Shown one piece after another: positions 23,500-31,931 of a stretch of DNA of 38,556 bases. The notes below the pieces were generated by a model. It did no database searches, had not been told where the DNA came from, and worked only from the letters and a program-made list of their open reading frames with translations. How positions within the stretch are numbered: position 1 is the first letter of the stretch; the number at the start of each line of letters is the position of its first letter. The stretch covers positions 1 to 38,556 of the forward strand of contig CAZEFM010000031.1 in the NCBI GenBank assembly GCA_964511575.1, written 5' to 3'. The DNA comes from CALKHT01 sp964511575 (GTDB lineage Bacteria; Planctomycetota; Phycisphaerae; Phycisphaerales; Phycisphaeraceae). Made by a program: the position numbers and the translations under genes.

Positions 23500-24429
23500 A
23501 TGACAAACCCCACCACCCCAACGGAACCTTTTGCCGATCGGCTCATGGCGGCGGTGACCGCGAAGCAGTCGGCGATCTGCGTCGGACTGGACCCGGTCCT
23601 CGAACGGCTGCCCGCTTCGGTGCGCGGCAGTGTCGACGGCTCGGCGGCGAAACCGGCGGCCGAGGCGATCTTCCACTTCTGCCGCGATGTCATCGATGCC
23701 GTGGCGGAACACGCCGCCTGCATCAAGATCCAGGCAGCCTGCTTTGAGCGTTACCTCTGGCCCGGTGTCGAGGTGTATTACCGACTCATCGCCCATGCCC
23801 GGCAGCGCGGGCTGCTGGTCATCGGCGATGCCAAACGTGGCGACATCGGCGCCAGCAGCGCCCACTACGCCGCCGGTAACCTCGCCGACACGCGCTACAG
23901 CGATCTGGGCAACCTGCCGGGCCCCGATGCCCTGACGGTCAACAGCTATCTCGGCGGCGACGGGTTGCAGCCGTTCATCGACACCGCCGCGGCGCAGGGC
24001 AAGGGCCTGTTCGCCCTCGTGCGGACGAGCAACCCCGGCGGCGATGCCCTGCAGCGGCTGCAACTGGCGGATGGGCGCAGTGTCTCGGCCGCGGTGGCGC
24101 AGATCATGGCGGAACTGGGCGACAGCCACGTGGCATCGTGCGGGTACAGCCTGCTGGGCGCGGTGGTCGGCGCGACCAAGCCGGAGGATGCGGCGGCGCT
24201 GCGCAAGCTGATGCCGCGGCAGATTTTCCTCGTGCCGGGCTTCGGCGCGCAGGGCGGGCAGGCGGACGATGTGCGTGCCTGCTTCAACGCCGATGGTCGC
24301 GGTGCGATCATCACCGCCAGCCGCTCGATTCTTTACGCCTTCGAAAAAGCCTCGGGCGACTGGCTGGAAGCGGTCGCGGCGGCAACGTTGGAGATGAAGC
24401 GGCAGATCGCGGAAATCGTCGGCGCGTGA
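23500..24429 (+). CDS. pyrF: orotidine 5'-phosphate decarboxylase (long subfamily)
   Basis: Last step of UMP synthesis: decarboxylation of OMP. The 309-residue protein belongs to the longer PyrF subfamily. The TIM-barrel N terminus reads ICVGLDPVLERLP, and the catalytic Asp/Lys tetrad region is GDAKRGDIG (K and two D residues). The substrate-phosphate region near the end, FLVPGFGAQGG, and the GRGAIITASRSILYAF block are intact. It follows the FecCD-type gene by 68 nt but has its own -10 box. Confidence 0.93.
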   Translation: MTNPTTPTEPFADRLMAAVTAKQSAICVGLDPVLERLPASVRGSVDGSAAKPAAEAIFHFCRDVIDAVAEHAACIKIQAACFERYLWPGVEVYYRLIAHARQRGLLVIGDAKRGDIGASSAHYAAGNLADTRYSDLGNLPGPDALTVNSYLGGDGLQPFIDTAAAQGKGLFALVRTSNPGGDALQRLQLADGRSVSAAVAQIMAELGDSHVASCGYSLLGAVVGATKPEDAAALRKLMPRQIFLVPGFGAQGGQADDVRACFNADGRGAIITASRSILYAFEKASGDWLEAVAAATLEMKRQIAEIVGA

Positions 24430-24449
24430 CGAAGCGATACAATGTACGA

Positions 24450-24465
24450 CTCAGCGTCGGCTGAG
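24450..24465. terminator. small hairpin after pyrF
   Basis: CTCAGC-GTCG-GCTGAG is a perfect 6-bp stem with a tetraloop, 20 nt after the pyrF stop, without a following T run. It is a weak terminator candidate. Confidence 0.35.
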
Positions 24466-24558
24466 GCTGCAACGAAGCGGTCGGCTGGGCCCTTACGTGC
24501 GCGACGTCTGCGCGGCTCGCTGCTTGTGCAGACAGCCACGCATCAATGAAAGCGGTCC

Positions 24559-25146
24559 ATGGATACACGACGGATTGTCATCGGCATCAGCGGGGCGAGT
24601 GGCGCGCTGTATGCTCAGCGCACGATTCAACTGCTGCTTGCCGCGCAGGTGGAGGTGCACCTGGTGGTGTCGCCGTTGGGCCAGCGGCTGCTGCACGACG
24701 AGTTGGGCATGGAGGGGTTGGATCTGGCGGCGCTGTGCGGGCCGGACCACGAGCGGGTGGTGGTGTACAACTACCGCGATGTGGGGGCGGCGATCGCCTC
24801 GGGGTCGTTTCCGCACGACGGCATGATCATCGTGCCGTGCTCGTCCAACTCGCTGTCGGCTGTGGCGCACGGGTCGCAGCAGAACCTGATGCACCGCGCG
24901 GCGATGGTGACGCTCAAGGAGCGGCGGCCTCTGGTCTTGGTCCACCGCGAGATGCCGCTGAGCCTGGTCGACATCCGCAACATGGCGTTGGCAACGGAAG
25001 CGGGTGCGATCATCGCCCCGGCCAATCCCGGGTTCTACATGCTGCCGCGCGGCATCGATGATCTGGTCGACTTCGTGGCGGCAAGGCTGCTGGATCTGGT
25101 GCGGGTGGAACACGCGATTGCGCGATGGGGGGAGAAGGGCGAATGA
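24559..25146 (+). CDS. ubiX: flavin prenyltransferase UbiX
   Basis: Makes prenylated FMN from FMN and dimethylallyl phosphate, the cofactor for UbiD-type decarboxylases. The 195-residue protein has the Pad1/UbiX Rossmann-like fold with GISGASGALYAQR at the N terminus, PCSSNSLSAVAHG near residue 94, and LVHREMPLSLVDIRNM, which contacts the flavin and phosphate. It is followed by a UbiA-family prenyltransferase, so it probably serves a quinone pathway: in the futalosine route a UbiD-like decarboxylase acts on the prenylated naphthoate. No ubiD is in the window. Confidence 0.92.
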   Translation: MDTRRIVIGISGASGALYAQRTIQLLLAAQVEVHLVVSPLGQRLLHDELGMEGLDLAALCGPDHERVVVYNYRDVGAAIASGSFPHDGMIIVPCSSNSLSAVAHGSQQNLMHRAAMVTLKERRPLVLVHREMPLSLVDIRNMALATEAGAIIAPANPGFYMLPRGIDDLVDFVAARLLDLVRVEHAIARWGEKGE

Positions 25147-25162
25147 CGAAGGAAATTCAACG

Positions 25163-25175
25163 TTCGAAATTCGAA
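25163..25175. promoter_or_regulatory. palindrome TTCGAA-A-TTCGAA upstream of the UbiA-like gene
   Basis: Two TTCGAA hexamers separated by one base form a near-perfect 13-bp palindrome in an AT-rich patch within the 86-nt ubiX-mqnP gap. It may be an operator; no regulator is identifiable. Confidence 0.3.
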
Positions 25176-25232
25176 TGGGAAGCTGGGCGATTGTGAGAAG
25201 TTCGTATAGGACCGTGTAGGAATTCACCTGTT

Positions 25233-26138
25233 GTGGACGTTTCCACTCCTTCATCCCGGATTGTTCTTGTCGCGCGTGACATCAAGCTGAGTCACTCGGT
25301 GTTTGCGTTGCCGTTCGCGTTGCTGGCGACGTTTCTTGCGGCGGGTTCGGTGGAAGGGCGGTTGCCGCAGCCGACGACGCTCTTGCTCATTGTCGTGTGC
25401 ATGGTGCTGGCGCGGACGGTAGCGATGGCGTTCAACCGATGGGCGGACTGGCGCATGGATGCCGCCAACCCGCGCACCGCGCGTCGTGCCGTGGCGAGCG
25501 GTCAGCTCACGCCGGGGTACATGCTGGGCGTCATCGTGGTTTGCTCGCTGGCGTTCATCGCGGTGACGGGTGGGTTCTGGCTGCTGCACGACAACCCCTG
25601 GCCGATGGTGCTGTCGCCGTTGGTGCTGGGCTGGCTTTGCGTGTACAGCCTCACCAAGCGGTTCACCTGGTTGTGCCACGTGTTTCTCGGTAGCGCGCTG
25701 GCGCTGAGCCCGCTGGCGGCAACGATTGCGGTGGAACCGGGCTACCTTGCCCAGCCCGAGCCGTACCTGCTCTTTGGCATGGTGCTGTGCTGGGTGGCGG
25801 GGTTCGATGTGATTTACGCGCTGCAGGATGTCGCGTTCGACCGGGAGAACCGCGTCTTTTCGATGCCCGCCAACCTCGGGGTGGGGCGGGCGCTGTGGAT
25901 CAGCCGACTGCTGCACGTGGCGTGTGCGGCGATGCTGGTGACGCTCGCGGTGATCAGCACGCAACTGGGCGTGTGCTTCGCGGTGGCGGTGGGGCTGACG
26001 GCGGCGCTGCTGGTGCTCGAACATGTGCTGGTATGGCGGTCGAGCACGAACCATATCGATGCGGCGTTTCTCACCGTCAACGGCGTGATCAGCCTGCTGC
26101 TGGGCGCGGCGGGTGTGATCGATGTCGTCTGGGGATGA
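25233..26138 (+). CDS. mqnP: UbiA-family prenyltransferase, probably MqnP
   Basis: Integral membrane enzyme that attaches a polyprenyl chain to an aromatic quinone precursor. The protein is 301 residues with eight or nine predicted helices. The two Asp-rich motifs that bind prenyl diphosphate and Mg are FNRWADWRMDAANPRTARR (about residues 66-84) and YALQDVAFDRENRVFSMPA (about 198-216). These match the MqnP/4-hydroxybenzoate prenyltransferase branch. Context (UbiX directly upstream, MqnA in the window) favours MqnP, acting on the dihydroxynaphthoate of the futalosine route. It starts at GTG with AGGA about 10 nt upstream. It converges with nnrE. Confidence 0.85.
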   Translation: MDVSTPSSRIVLVARDIKLSHSVFALPFALLATFLAAGSVEGRLPQPTTLLLIVVCMVLARTVAMAFNRWADWRMDAANPRTARRAVASGQLTPGYMLGVIVVCSLAFIAVTGGFWLLHDNPWPMVLSPLVLGWLCVYSLTKRFTWLCHVFLGSALALSPLAATIAVEPGYLAQPEPYLLFGMVLCWVAGFDVIYALQDVAFDRENRVFSMPANLGVGRALWISRLLHVACAAMLVTLAVISTQLGVCFAVAVGLTAALLVLEHVLVWRSSTNHIDAAFLTVNGVISLLLGAAGVIDVVWG

Positions 26139-26150
26139 CCTGCCGCCTGC

Positions 26151-26169
26151 TTGCATGGTTCCCGTGCAG
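26151..26169. terminator. hairpin between convergent mqnP and nnrE
   Basis: TTGCATGG and CCGTGCAG can pair around a TTC loop (7 Watson-Crick or G-T pairs plus a wobble). It lies in the 44-bp gap between the two convergent genes. There is no T run. Confidence 0.35.
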
Positions 26170-26182
26170 CCGGGATGTCATT

Positions 26183-26890
26183 TCACGGCGTGGGGGCGAG
26201 CACCTGCCGAATAAGCGTTGGCGGCACGCCGATGTCGCCGACGGTGAGGCGACCGAGGTAGAGTTCCGCCTGCGGATGGGCAAAGCCGCGCTTGGGGGCG
26301 ACGAACGTGACGGTGATGTCGGCGAGAATCGCGTTGGCGGAGGCTTCGCCGGTGTCGCAGTCGAACCCGCTGGGCACATCGACGGCGACGATGAGCGCGC
26401 CGCGTTCCTTGCAGGCGTTGGCAGCATCGATGACGGCCGCCAGGTGAGGCCGTACCTCGCCGGAGAACCCCGTGCCGAGCAGTGCATCGACGAGCACGTG
26501 GGCATCGGCGAATCGCTCGCGTTCGGCGAGCAACTGCTCCTCGGTGAACATGGGCACGACCAGGCCCATTTTCTGTGCGACCGCGGCGTGGATGGCAGCG
26601 TCGCCGGTGAGGCTCGCGGGATCGACGGCGGCATAAGCGGTGACCGCGGCACCGTGGTTCGCCAGATGTCGGGCGACGACGTAGCCGTCACCGCCGTTGT
26701 TGCCGCCCCCGCAGAGAATGGCGACGCGGGCGTCGGCGGCGTAGACCTGCAGGTCGGCTTCCAGCGCATCGAGCACGGTGAAGGCGACCTCGCGGCCGGC
26801 GTTTTCCATCAGAACCACGCCGGGAATGCCGAGCGTTTCGATCGCCAGCCGATCAACCTCGCGAACCTGTTGGCGGGTGAGTGTCTGCAT
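26183..26890 (-). CDS. nnrE: NAD(P)H-hydrate epimerase
   Basis: Interconverts the R and S forms of damaged NAD(P)H hydrates so the dehydratase can repair them. The 235-residue protein is a stand-alone YjeF N-terminal domain: MQTLTRQQVREVDRLAIE, LMENAGREVAF, ILCGGGNNGGDGYVVARHLA (the phosphate-binding loop), VDALLGTGFSGEVRP, AVDVPSGFDCDTG and VGDIGVPP. The C-terminal ADP-dependent dehydratase (NnrD), fused in many bacteria, is missing and must be encoded elsewhere. The start at 26890 is supported by homology and by a TACACT box 8 nt upstream. Confidence 0.92.
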   Translation of the reverse strand: MQTLTRQQVREVDRLAIETLGIPGVVLMENAGREVAFTVLDALEADLQVYAADARVAILCGGGNNGGDGYVVARHLANHGAAVTAYAAVDPASLTGDAAIHAAVAQKMGLVVPMFTEEQLLAERERFADAHVLVDALLGTGFSGEVRPHLAAVIDAANACKERGALIVAVDVPSGFDCDTGEASANAILADITVTFVAPKRGFAHPQAELYLGRLTVGDIGVPPTLIRQVLAPTP

Positions 26891-26898
26891 GGGTGAGG

Positions 26899-26904
26899 AG
26901 TGTA
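26899..26904 (-). promoter_or_regulatory. -10 box TACACT 8 nt before nnrE ATG
   Basis: On the minus strand TACACT is followed by CCTCACCC (8 nt) and the ATG, with no ribosome-binding site: another leaderless-type start. Confidence 0.5.
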
Positions 26905-27001
26905 GCATGGGCCACATGCGGGTGGGGGACGGGTTCGTCGATATGGGACGACTTTGCCGCGGCCATTTGCCTCGCGGCGTCGAGGGAGCGAAAATAGAGG
27001 C

Positions 27002-27511
27002 GTGCGTATCGACCTTCGAAATCTTGCGCGGAAGCGGTTGTTCACGACGGTGGTGGACACCGCCAAACCTCCAACGGTGGTGCGTGGCCCGGCCAACAGT
27101 GAGCGGGAAGGCCAGGAGGTATTCCTCAACTGGGACCGGGCGATGGATGACGAGGGGCATCTGCGTCGCTGTCCGGTGTGTGGTTGTCGCGAGTTGTTCG
27201 TGCGCAAGGACTTCCCGCAGTTGACGGGTTTTGCCATCGTCGCGATGGCGGCGGGGGTGGCGCTATATCTCTTTGCGACGGACCTGATGCCATGGGCAGT
27301 CCTGCTGATGGCGGGGATCGTCGTGCTGGATGTGATCATTTATTTCTTCACCGGGCGCTGCCTGGTGTGTTATCGCTGCCGCAGCGAATTTCGCGATCTG
27401 CCCATCCGCAAGGATCATCCCGGTTGGGATCTGGCGATCGGCGAGAAGTATCGTCAACGCACCTATGAAGCGGATGCGCTTTCCGGCAGCGCGAAGGGTA
27501 ACGGTTCATGA
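27002..27511 (+). CDS. zinc-ribbon membrane protein of unknown function
   Basis: A 169-residue protein. A CPVCGC knuckle (about residues 57-62) and a CLVCYRC knuckle (about 120-126) flank two closely spaced hydrophobic helices (about 75-92 and 97-116). The two knuckles could come together on the same side of the membrane to bind one zinc. The C-terminal part is soluble (FRDLPIRKDHPGWDLAIGEKYRQR). A GTG start (27002) is given but is uncertain: GAGG is only 1 nt upstream. The stop overlaps the start of the next gene (ATGA at 27508-27511), so the two are translationally coupled. I do not recognise the family. Confidence 0.65.
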   Translation: MRIDLRNLARKRLFTTVVDTAKPPTVVRGPANSEREGQEVFLNWDRAMDDEGHLRRCPVCGCRELFVRKDFPQLTGFAIVAMAAGVALYLFATDLMPWAVLLMAGIVVLDVIIYFFTGRCLVCYRCRSEFRDLPIRKDHPGWDLAIGEKYRQRTYEADALSGSAKGNGS

Positions 27512-28140
27512 AAACCATCGAAGGGCAGGGACGCCCATTGCTGATCTACGGGGCCGGTGGACACGGCTGGGTGGTGGCGGATGCCGCACAACTGGCGGGT
27601 TGGCGCATCGTCGGCTTCATCGACGACACGCCCAACGGCGAACGCGTGGGCGATTGGCCGGTCTTCCAGCGCGATGTGCTGGACAAGCCCGACCTCAACG
27701 CGCACCTGATCGTTGCGATCGGCGACAACGCGCTGCGACGACGCATCTCCTACGACATGTTCAAACGCGGGCGGCTGTTCGCGACGGTGGCGCATCCCAC
27801 GGCCGCCATCAGCGCTTTCGCCACCGTGGCGGATGGCGTTTTCATCGGCGCCAACGCGGTGATCAACGCCCAGGCGCAGGTGGGTGATGGCGTGATCGTC
27901 AACAGCGGCGCGATTGTCGAGCACCACTGCAAGGTGGGCGCCTATGCCCACGTGGCGCCCAAGGCAACGCTCGGCGGCGAGGTGACCGTCGGCGAGATGA
28001 CGCTCGTTGGCGTGGGCGTGTCGGTTCGGCCGAAGATTACCATTGGCAGCAACTGCACCGTCGGCGTGGGGGCGGCCGTGGTCAAGGACGTGCCGGACAA
28101 CCGCACGGTGGTCGGCGTCCCCGGCAGCGCGATGCTCTGA
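27508..28140 (+). CDS. NeuD/PglD-type sugar O- or N-acyltransferase with hexapeptide repeats
   Basis: A 210-residue two-domain protein. The N-terminal Rossmann-like PglD domain (about 10-85) has LLIYGAGGHGWVVADAAQ and GFIDDTP. The C-terminal left-handed beta-helix (about 95-205) has hexapeptide repeats such as VFIGANAVINAQAQVGDGVIV, the catalytic His pair in IVEHHCKVG, then HVAPKATLGGEVTVGE and VGAAVVKDVPDNRTVVGVPG. Members acetylate UDP-amino sugars or sialic acid precursors for surface glycans using acetyl-CoA. The start overlaps the stop of the zinc-ribbon gene. A role in envelope polysaccharide is likely but the substrate is not visible. Confidence 0.9.
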   Translation: MKTIEGQGRPLLIYGAGGHGWVVADAAQLAGWRIVGFIDDTPNGERVGDWPVFQRDVLDKPDLNAHLIVAIGDNALRRRISYDMFKRGRLFATVAHPTAAISAFATVADGVFIGANAVINAQAQVGDGVIVNSGAIVEHHCKVGAYAHVAPKATLGGEVTVGEMTLVGVGVSVRPKITIGSNCTVGVGAAVVKDVPDNRTVVGVPGSAML

Positions 28141-28237
28141 TCGAGCCCTTCACAACAGGTGGCTGCCTTGGTCGGCGCGCGGGTGGGTTGCCGCCGTCGT
28201 TGTCTGTTGCGTGAGTCTCTTTCCCCGGAGCACCGCC

Positions 28238-29218
28238 ATGGCTCATCTGATCGCTCGGACGCTCGCGCTGACGCTTGGCATGTTCACCATCATCAACGTG
28301 GTGGTGGGGCGGGTGGTCACGGGTTTTGATGTGAACCACTGGTGGGTCGACCTTCGCCTGCTGCCGACGTGGCTGGGGCAGGTGTTGTTGTTCACGTTCG
28401 CACTGTTCGCCATCGCGTTCGCTGTGCGTCCGACGGGCTTGCGCGGAAGAATGAGCCTGACGCGAGGGCTGTTTCTCTCTGTCCTGGCGATGGTGGTGTT
28501 GAACATCGCCACCATCATGGCGCTGCAGGTGCGCGGGTCGCCGCGGTTCGGCTTTGGCGTGCCGTTTTCATTGGGCGTGCTGCTGGTGCTGGTGGTCATG
28601 TTGTGGGCGACGTTCGGGCGTCCCAAGCCGTTGCCGCGGCTTTATGGCGCGATCACCGCATCGGTTGTCTGCGGCATCTGCACGTGTCTCTTTGCCGTGG
28701 CGCAGATGTTCTGTTTCGGCAAGACCGATTATCGTCGGTCGGCGGATGCGATTGTGGTGTTTGGCGCTCGTGCCTATGCGGATGGTCGGCCGTCCGATGC
28801 GCTGGCGGATCGGGTGCGCACCGCGTGTGAGCTGTATCACCAGGGGTTGGCGGCGCGGCTGATCTTTTCGGGCGGGCCGGGCGACGGCGACATTCATGAA
28901 ACCGAAGCGATGCGCCGGTTCGCCATCGCTCACGGCGTGCCGGACGAAGCGATTCTGCTGGATGATCATGGTTTGAACACGCGCGAGACGGCTCGGAACA
29001 CGATCGCCATGTTTCAGGCTCATGGTGTGGAACGCGTGTTGGCGGTAAGCCATTTCTATCATCTGCCGCGCGTGAAGATGACGTATCAGCAGGAAGGGTT
29101 TGATGTGTACACCGTGCCCGCGCGGGAGCGGTATACGCTCAGGAAGATGCCGATCCTGATGATGCGTGAGGTGGCGGCGCTGGGGGTGTATTACCTCGCG
29201 CCGTTGTTGCGCGTGTAA
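28238..29218 (+). CDS. YdcF/SanA-like (DUF218) membrane protein
   Basis: A 326-residue protein. The first half has about five predicted helices (residues 1-155). The DUF218 domain (about 165-320) has ADAIVVFGARAYADG, LIFSGGPGDGDIHETEAM and LLDDHGLNTRETARNT, then VLAVSHFYHLPRVKM. These are the family's conserved glycine, Glu, Asn/Arg and Ser-His positions. The family includes ElyC and SanA, which affect envelope integrity; the reaction is unknown. The start at 28238 is chosen because GGAG lies 7 nt upstream. Its last 28 nt overlap the end of the convergent sensor gene. Confidence 0.85.
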   Translation: MAHLIARTLALTLGMFTIINVVVGRVVTGFDVNHWWVDLRLLPTWLGQVLLFTFALFAIAFAVRPTGLRGRMSLTRGLFLSVLAMVVLNIATIMALQVRGSPRFGFGVPFSLGVLLVLVVMLWATFGRPKPLPRLYGAITASVVCGICTCLFAVAQMFCFGKTDYRRSADAIVVFGARAYADGRPSDALADRVRTACELYHQGLAARLIFSGGPGDGDIHETEAMRRFAIAHGVPDEAILLDDHGLNTRETARNTIAMFQAHGVERVLAVSHFYHLPRVKMTYQQEGFDVYTVPARERYTLRKMPILMMREVAALGVYYLAPLLRV

Positions 29219-31719
29219 CCATTGGATTCGAAAGCATTGTTATGCGGCGGCGGCGAAACCGCGTCGCTGTGACGAGCGGGCAGGTTGCGCTCAACGTGAC
29301 GGAGCAGTTGGAGCGCGGTGTCGGCATCGCTGGGGCAGTGCGCGACGGCGGTGGTGAGGTGGACGCAGTCGATCACCTGCGCGATGGCGGGATTCGTATC
29401 GGCGAGAAGCTCGTGTTGCAGCCGATCGGCAAGCGCCACGCCATCCTCACGCTGTGCGCCGGGACAGAGAAGCGCAAAAGTGCCCGGCTCCAGATGCGCC
29501 ACGAGCGTACCGGACCGGACCGATGTTCGCATGAGCGTTGCCGTTCGTTGCAGCAGCGTGTCGACCGCCTTGTCGCCGCGTTGTTTGCGCAGCGCCGCCA
29601 ACGCCTCCCACCGCAGCAGCACCAGTGCGTAGGAACGTCGCCTGCGGCACAGTTCGCCTGCGAGCGTGAGCAGGTGTTTGCGGCTGGCGAGTTCGGTCGT
29701 GGTGTCGACCATGCCCAGCACGGTTTGCTGTTCGACGACCTGCGCCATTTCAATGCGTGCCGCCAGCACCGGCGCGAGCGTTTCCAGCAGGTGCAGGTGA
29801 TAGCTTTCGACGCGTTCACCGCCGCGCTGCGCGATCCAGAGCACACCCTGCGTTTCGTTGCGGCCGCGCATGGCGATGCCGGCCACGCAGCTCAACCCCG
29901 CGCGCTGCCACGCGGCACTCCACGATTCGTGACGCGGCAACTCGGGCCAGAACGTCACTTCATCCTGCGCGAGGAAACGCGGCATCAACCGACAGGCGAG
30001 TTGCTCGGTGAGCGCGGCGTGCGGCTCAAGCAGGTACGGCCCCGCACCGCGATGGATCACCTGCCGTGCCCGGCGGGCGTTGGCGTAGCGCACCGCAATG
30101 CCGACGGTATCGACGCCGAATATCTCGTACAGCTCGTCGGACGCGACGGTCAGCAGTTCATCGAGCTCACCGATCTGGCTCAGTCGCTGCGTGAGTTGCC
30201 GCAACGCGACGAGCAGCTTGGCCTGCTGTTCCGCCAGTCGCTGGCTTTGTTCCTGCGACGTGATTTCCTGCACAACCCAAAGACGCCCCAGCGGTCGGCG
30301 CGCGACGTTGTGCACGGGGATCGATTGGAAAAGATACACCCCGCCGCGCGTGACGATGCGCTCCTGCGTTTGCCGGGACGGGTCCTTCTCCATCTGCTTG
30401 AGGCGATGGAGGAACGCATGACGGTGCACGATGCCCAGCGGTTCCCAGAACTCCGCGGCCGAGTAGGGTTCGCCCACCAGGTCGTGGTACGGGCGGTGCA
30501 GCAGCGTGGCGAGCCGCTGGTTGTGGGCGGCGACGCGACCGTGTACATCCACCAGCACGATGGCATCCGAGATGTGGTCGACAACCAGTTCCAGCAGCGA
30601 TCGCTTGTTTTCCAGTTCACGCTGCAACTCGCGCGAAGCGGTGATGTCCAGCAATGACAGCCGCACCCGATCAAGGTGACCGTCCTCATCGCGCAGCGCG
30701 ATGAACTCGGCGACCGCATCGATCTGTCGATGGGGCGTCGCCAACCGCAGTTCGCAGCGGGTCGCGCTGGACACCTCCAGCCGTTCCAGACTCTGTCGCA
30801 GCAGCGGTCGGTCCTCCAGCCGCACCCAGTCGCTGGCGACCTTGCCCACGAGCGCCGCTTCGCTGTCGACGCGCAGCACCTCGGCGGCGCGTCGGTTGGC
30901 GTCCACAATCTCGCCGCGGTGATTGAGCGTGAGCATCGCCACCGGCGCAAACTGGTACAGACTTTCGGCCGTTCGACGGGTCTGTCGCAGCTCCTGTGAC
31001 AGCGTATCGCAATGGGCGAACATGTCCGCCAGCTTGGTGGCGAACTGCGTGAACTCGTCAGCCTGGCGCCGCTGCGCCAGCCGCCGAAACGATTCGGGAC
31101 CACACGGTGCGGCGATGAGTTCGCTCAGTTCGTTCATCGGCTGCGCCCACCAGCGACGCAGGGCATAGAGCCCGAACCACGCGAGCAGTGCCACCATGAT
31201 GGCGTGTGTGATCGCCTGCTGCAGAGCGCGGTGGTGGGCTGCCTGCCGTTCGCCCTGAACGTCCACGGCACACTCCAGCAGTTGCATGTTTCCATCGAGG
31301 TGAAACGGCGCGTGAACGATGACAATGCCGTCGAGCGCGATCGGTTCCGCGACCGTCGGCGCCTGAAGCGGCAGCAGGTTGGCATACGGCGGGGCGTCGG
31401 GCCAGTTGCCCAGTATCAGATGTTTGCCGTGAATCGTGGCCCGGATGGCGCGGATGGTGGGATCCGACAGCAGCGTCGCGGACACCTCCTGCAGCGCCTC
31501 GTTTCGGCGGTCGGCGTCGACGATGCGAAGGGCATCCTGTGCCGCGCGGAGGGTCAGCGTTACCCGGCGGGCAACCTCGCGCTGAAGATTGCGGTCGGCG
31601 TGATGACGTTGCAGCAGGGCAATGCCCGTCACCAACACGATCGCGCCCGCGACGCTTGCCGCGGTGAGCCAGGTCACAACCGATCGGTGCGGGGGCACGG
31701 GTGACATCGACCAGGCCAT
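29191..31719 (-). CDS. PAS-PAS-GAF sensor with degenerate GGDEF domain
   Basis: An 842-residue membrane sensor. TM1 (about 13-36), extracytoplasmic sensor region (about 40-167), TM2 (168-188), HAMP-like stretch, PAS1 (about 247-366, with FAPVAMLTLNHRGEIVDANRRA), PAS2 (about 371-491, with ISDAIVLVDVHGRVAAHNQR), GAF (about 511-656), then a GGDEF-fold domain (about 669-786). The diguanylate cyclase signature is replaced by LEPGTF (743-748), so it should not make c-di-GMP; it may bind ligand or GTP, or act as a regulator. The DTTTELASRKHLL that opens the domain is a typical GGDEF entry with the usual D-x-L-T-x-L-x-N-R changed. The start at 31719 is the best of three candidates. It overlaps ydcF at its 3' end. 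Confidence 0.85.
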   Translation of the reverse strand: MAWSMSPVPPHRSVVTWLTAASVAGAIVLVTGIALLQRHHADRNLQREVARRVTLTLRAAQDALRIVDADRRNEALQEVSATLLSDPTIRAIRATIHGKHLILGNWPDAPPYANLLPLQAPTVAEPIALDGIVIVHAPFHLDGNMQLLECAVDVQGERQAAHHRALQQAITHAIMVALLAWFGLYALRRWWAQPMNELSELIAAPCGPESFRRLAQRRQADEFTQFATKLADMFAHCDTLSQELRQTRRTAESLYQFAPVAMLTLNHRGEIVDANRRAAEVLRVDSEAALVGKVASDWVRLEDRPLLRQSLERLEVSSATRCELRLATPHRQIDAVAEFIALRDEDGHLDRVRLSLLDITASRELQRELENKRSLLELVVDHISDAIVLVDVHGRVAAHNQRLATLLHRPYHDLVGEPYSAAEFWEPLGIVHRHAFLHRLKQMEKDPSRQTQERIVTRGGVYLFQSIPVHNVARRPLGRLWVVQEITSQEQSQRLAEQQAKLLVALRQLTQRLSQIGELDELLTVASDELYEIFGVDTVGIAVRYANARRARQVIHRGAGPYLLEPHAALTEQLACRLMPRFLAQDEVTFWPELPRHESWSAAWQRAGLSCVAGIAMRGRNETQGVLWIAQRGGERVESYHLHLLETLAPVLAARIEMAQVVEQQTVLGMVDTTTELASRKHLLTLAGELCRRRRSYALVLLRWEALAALRKQRGDKAVDTLLQRTATLMRTSVRSGTLVAHLEPGTFALLCPGAQREDGVALADRLQHELLADTNPAIAQVIDCVHLTTAVAHCPSDADTALQLLRHVERNLPARHSDAVSPPPHNNAFESNGYTRNNGAR

Positions 31720-31931
31720 CTCATCCCCGTTACGACCACGAGCAACGGATCTATCCAAGCGCACGGCGACCATGAGGCGACGGGCGCACTTTGCATCTGA
31801 TCGGCAGGACGCATGAAGCAATGCAGGCCACCGGGCGGGGAAGATGGCAAATGCACAACTTCGCTTCCGATCGGGGCGGTTGAAACGGTTCGGCAGTGGT
31901 TATCGGATGGCGCGAATGGGCCGGATGATCG

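Noticed and set aside
25787..26896. 369-codon plus-strand frame across mqnP and nnrE
   Set aside because: Out of frame with mqnP and antisense to nnrE; composition is Gly/Asp/Val-rich as expected for a shadow.
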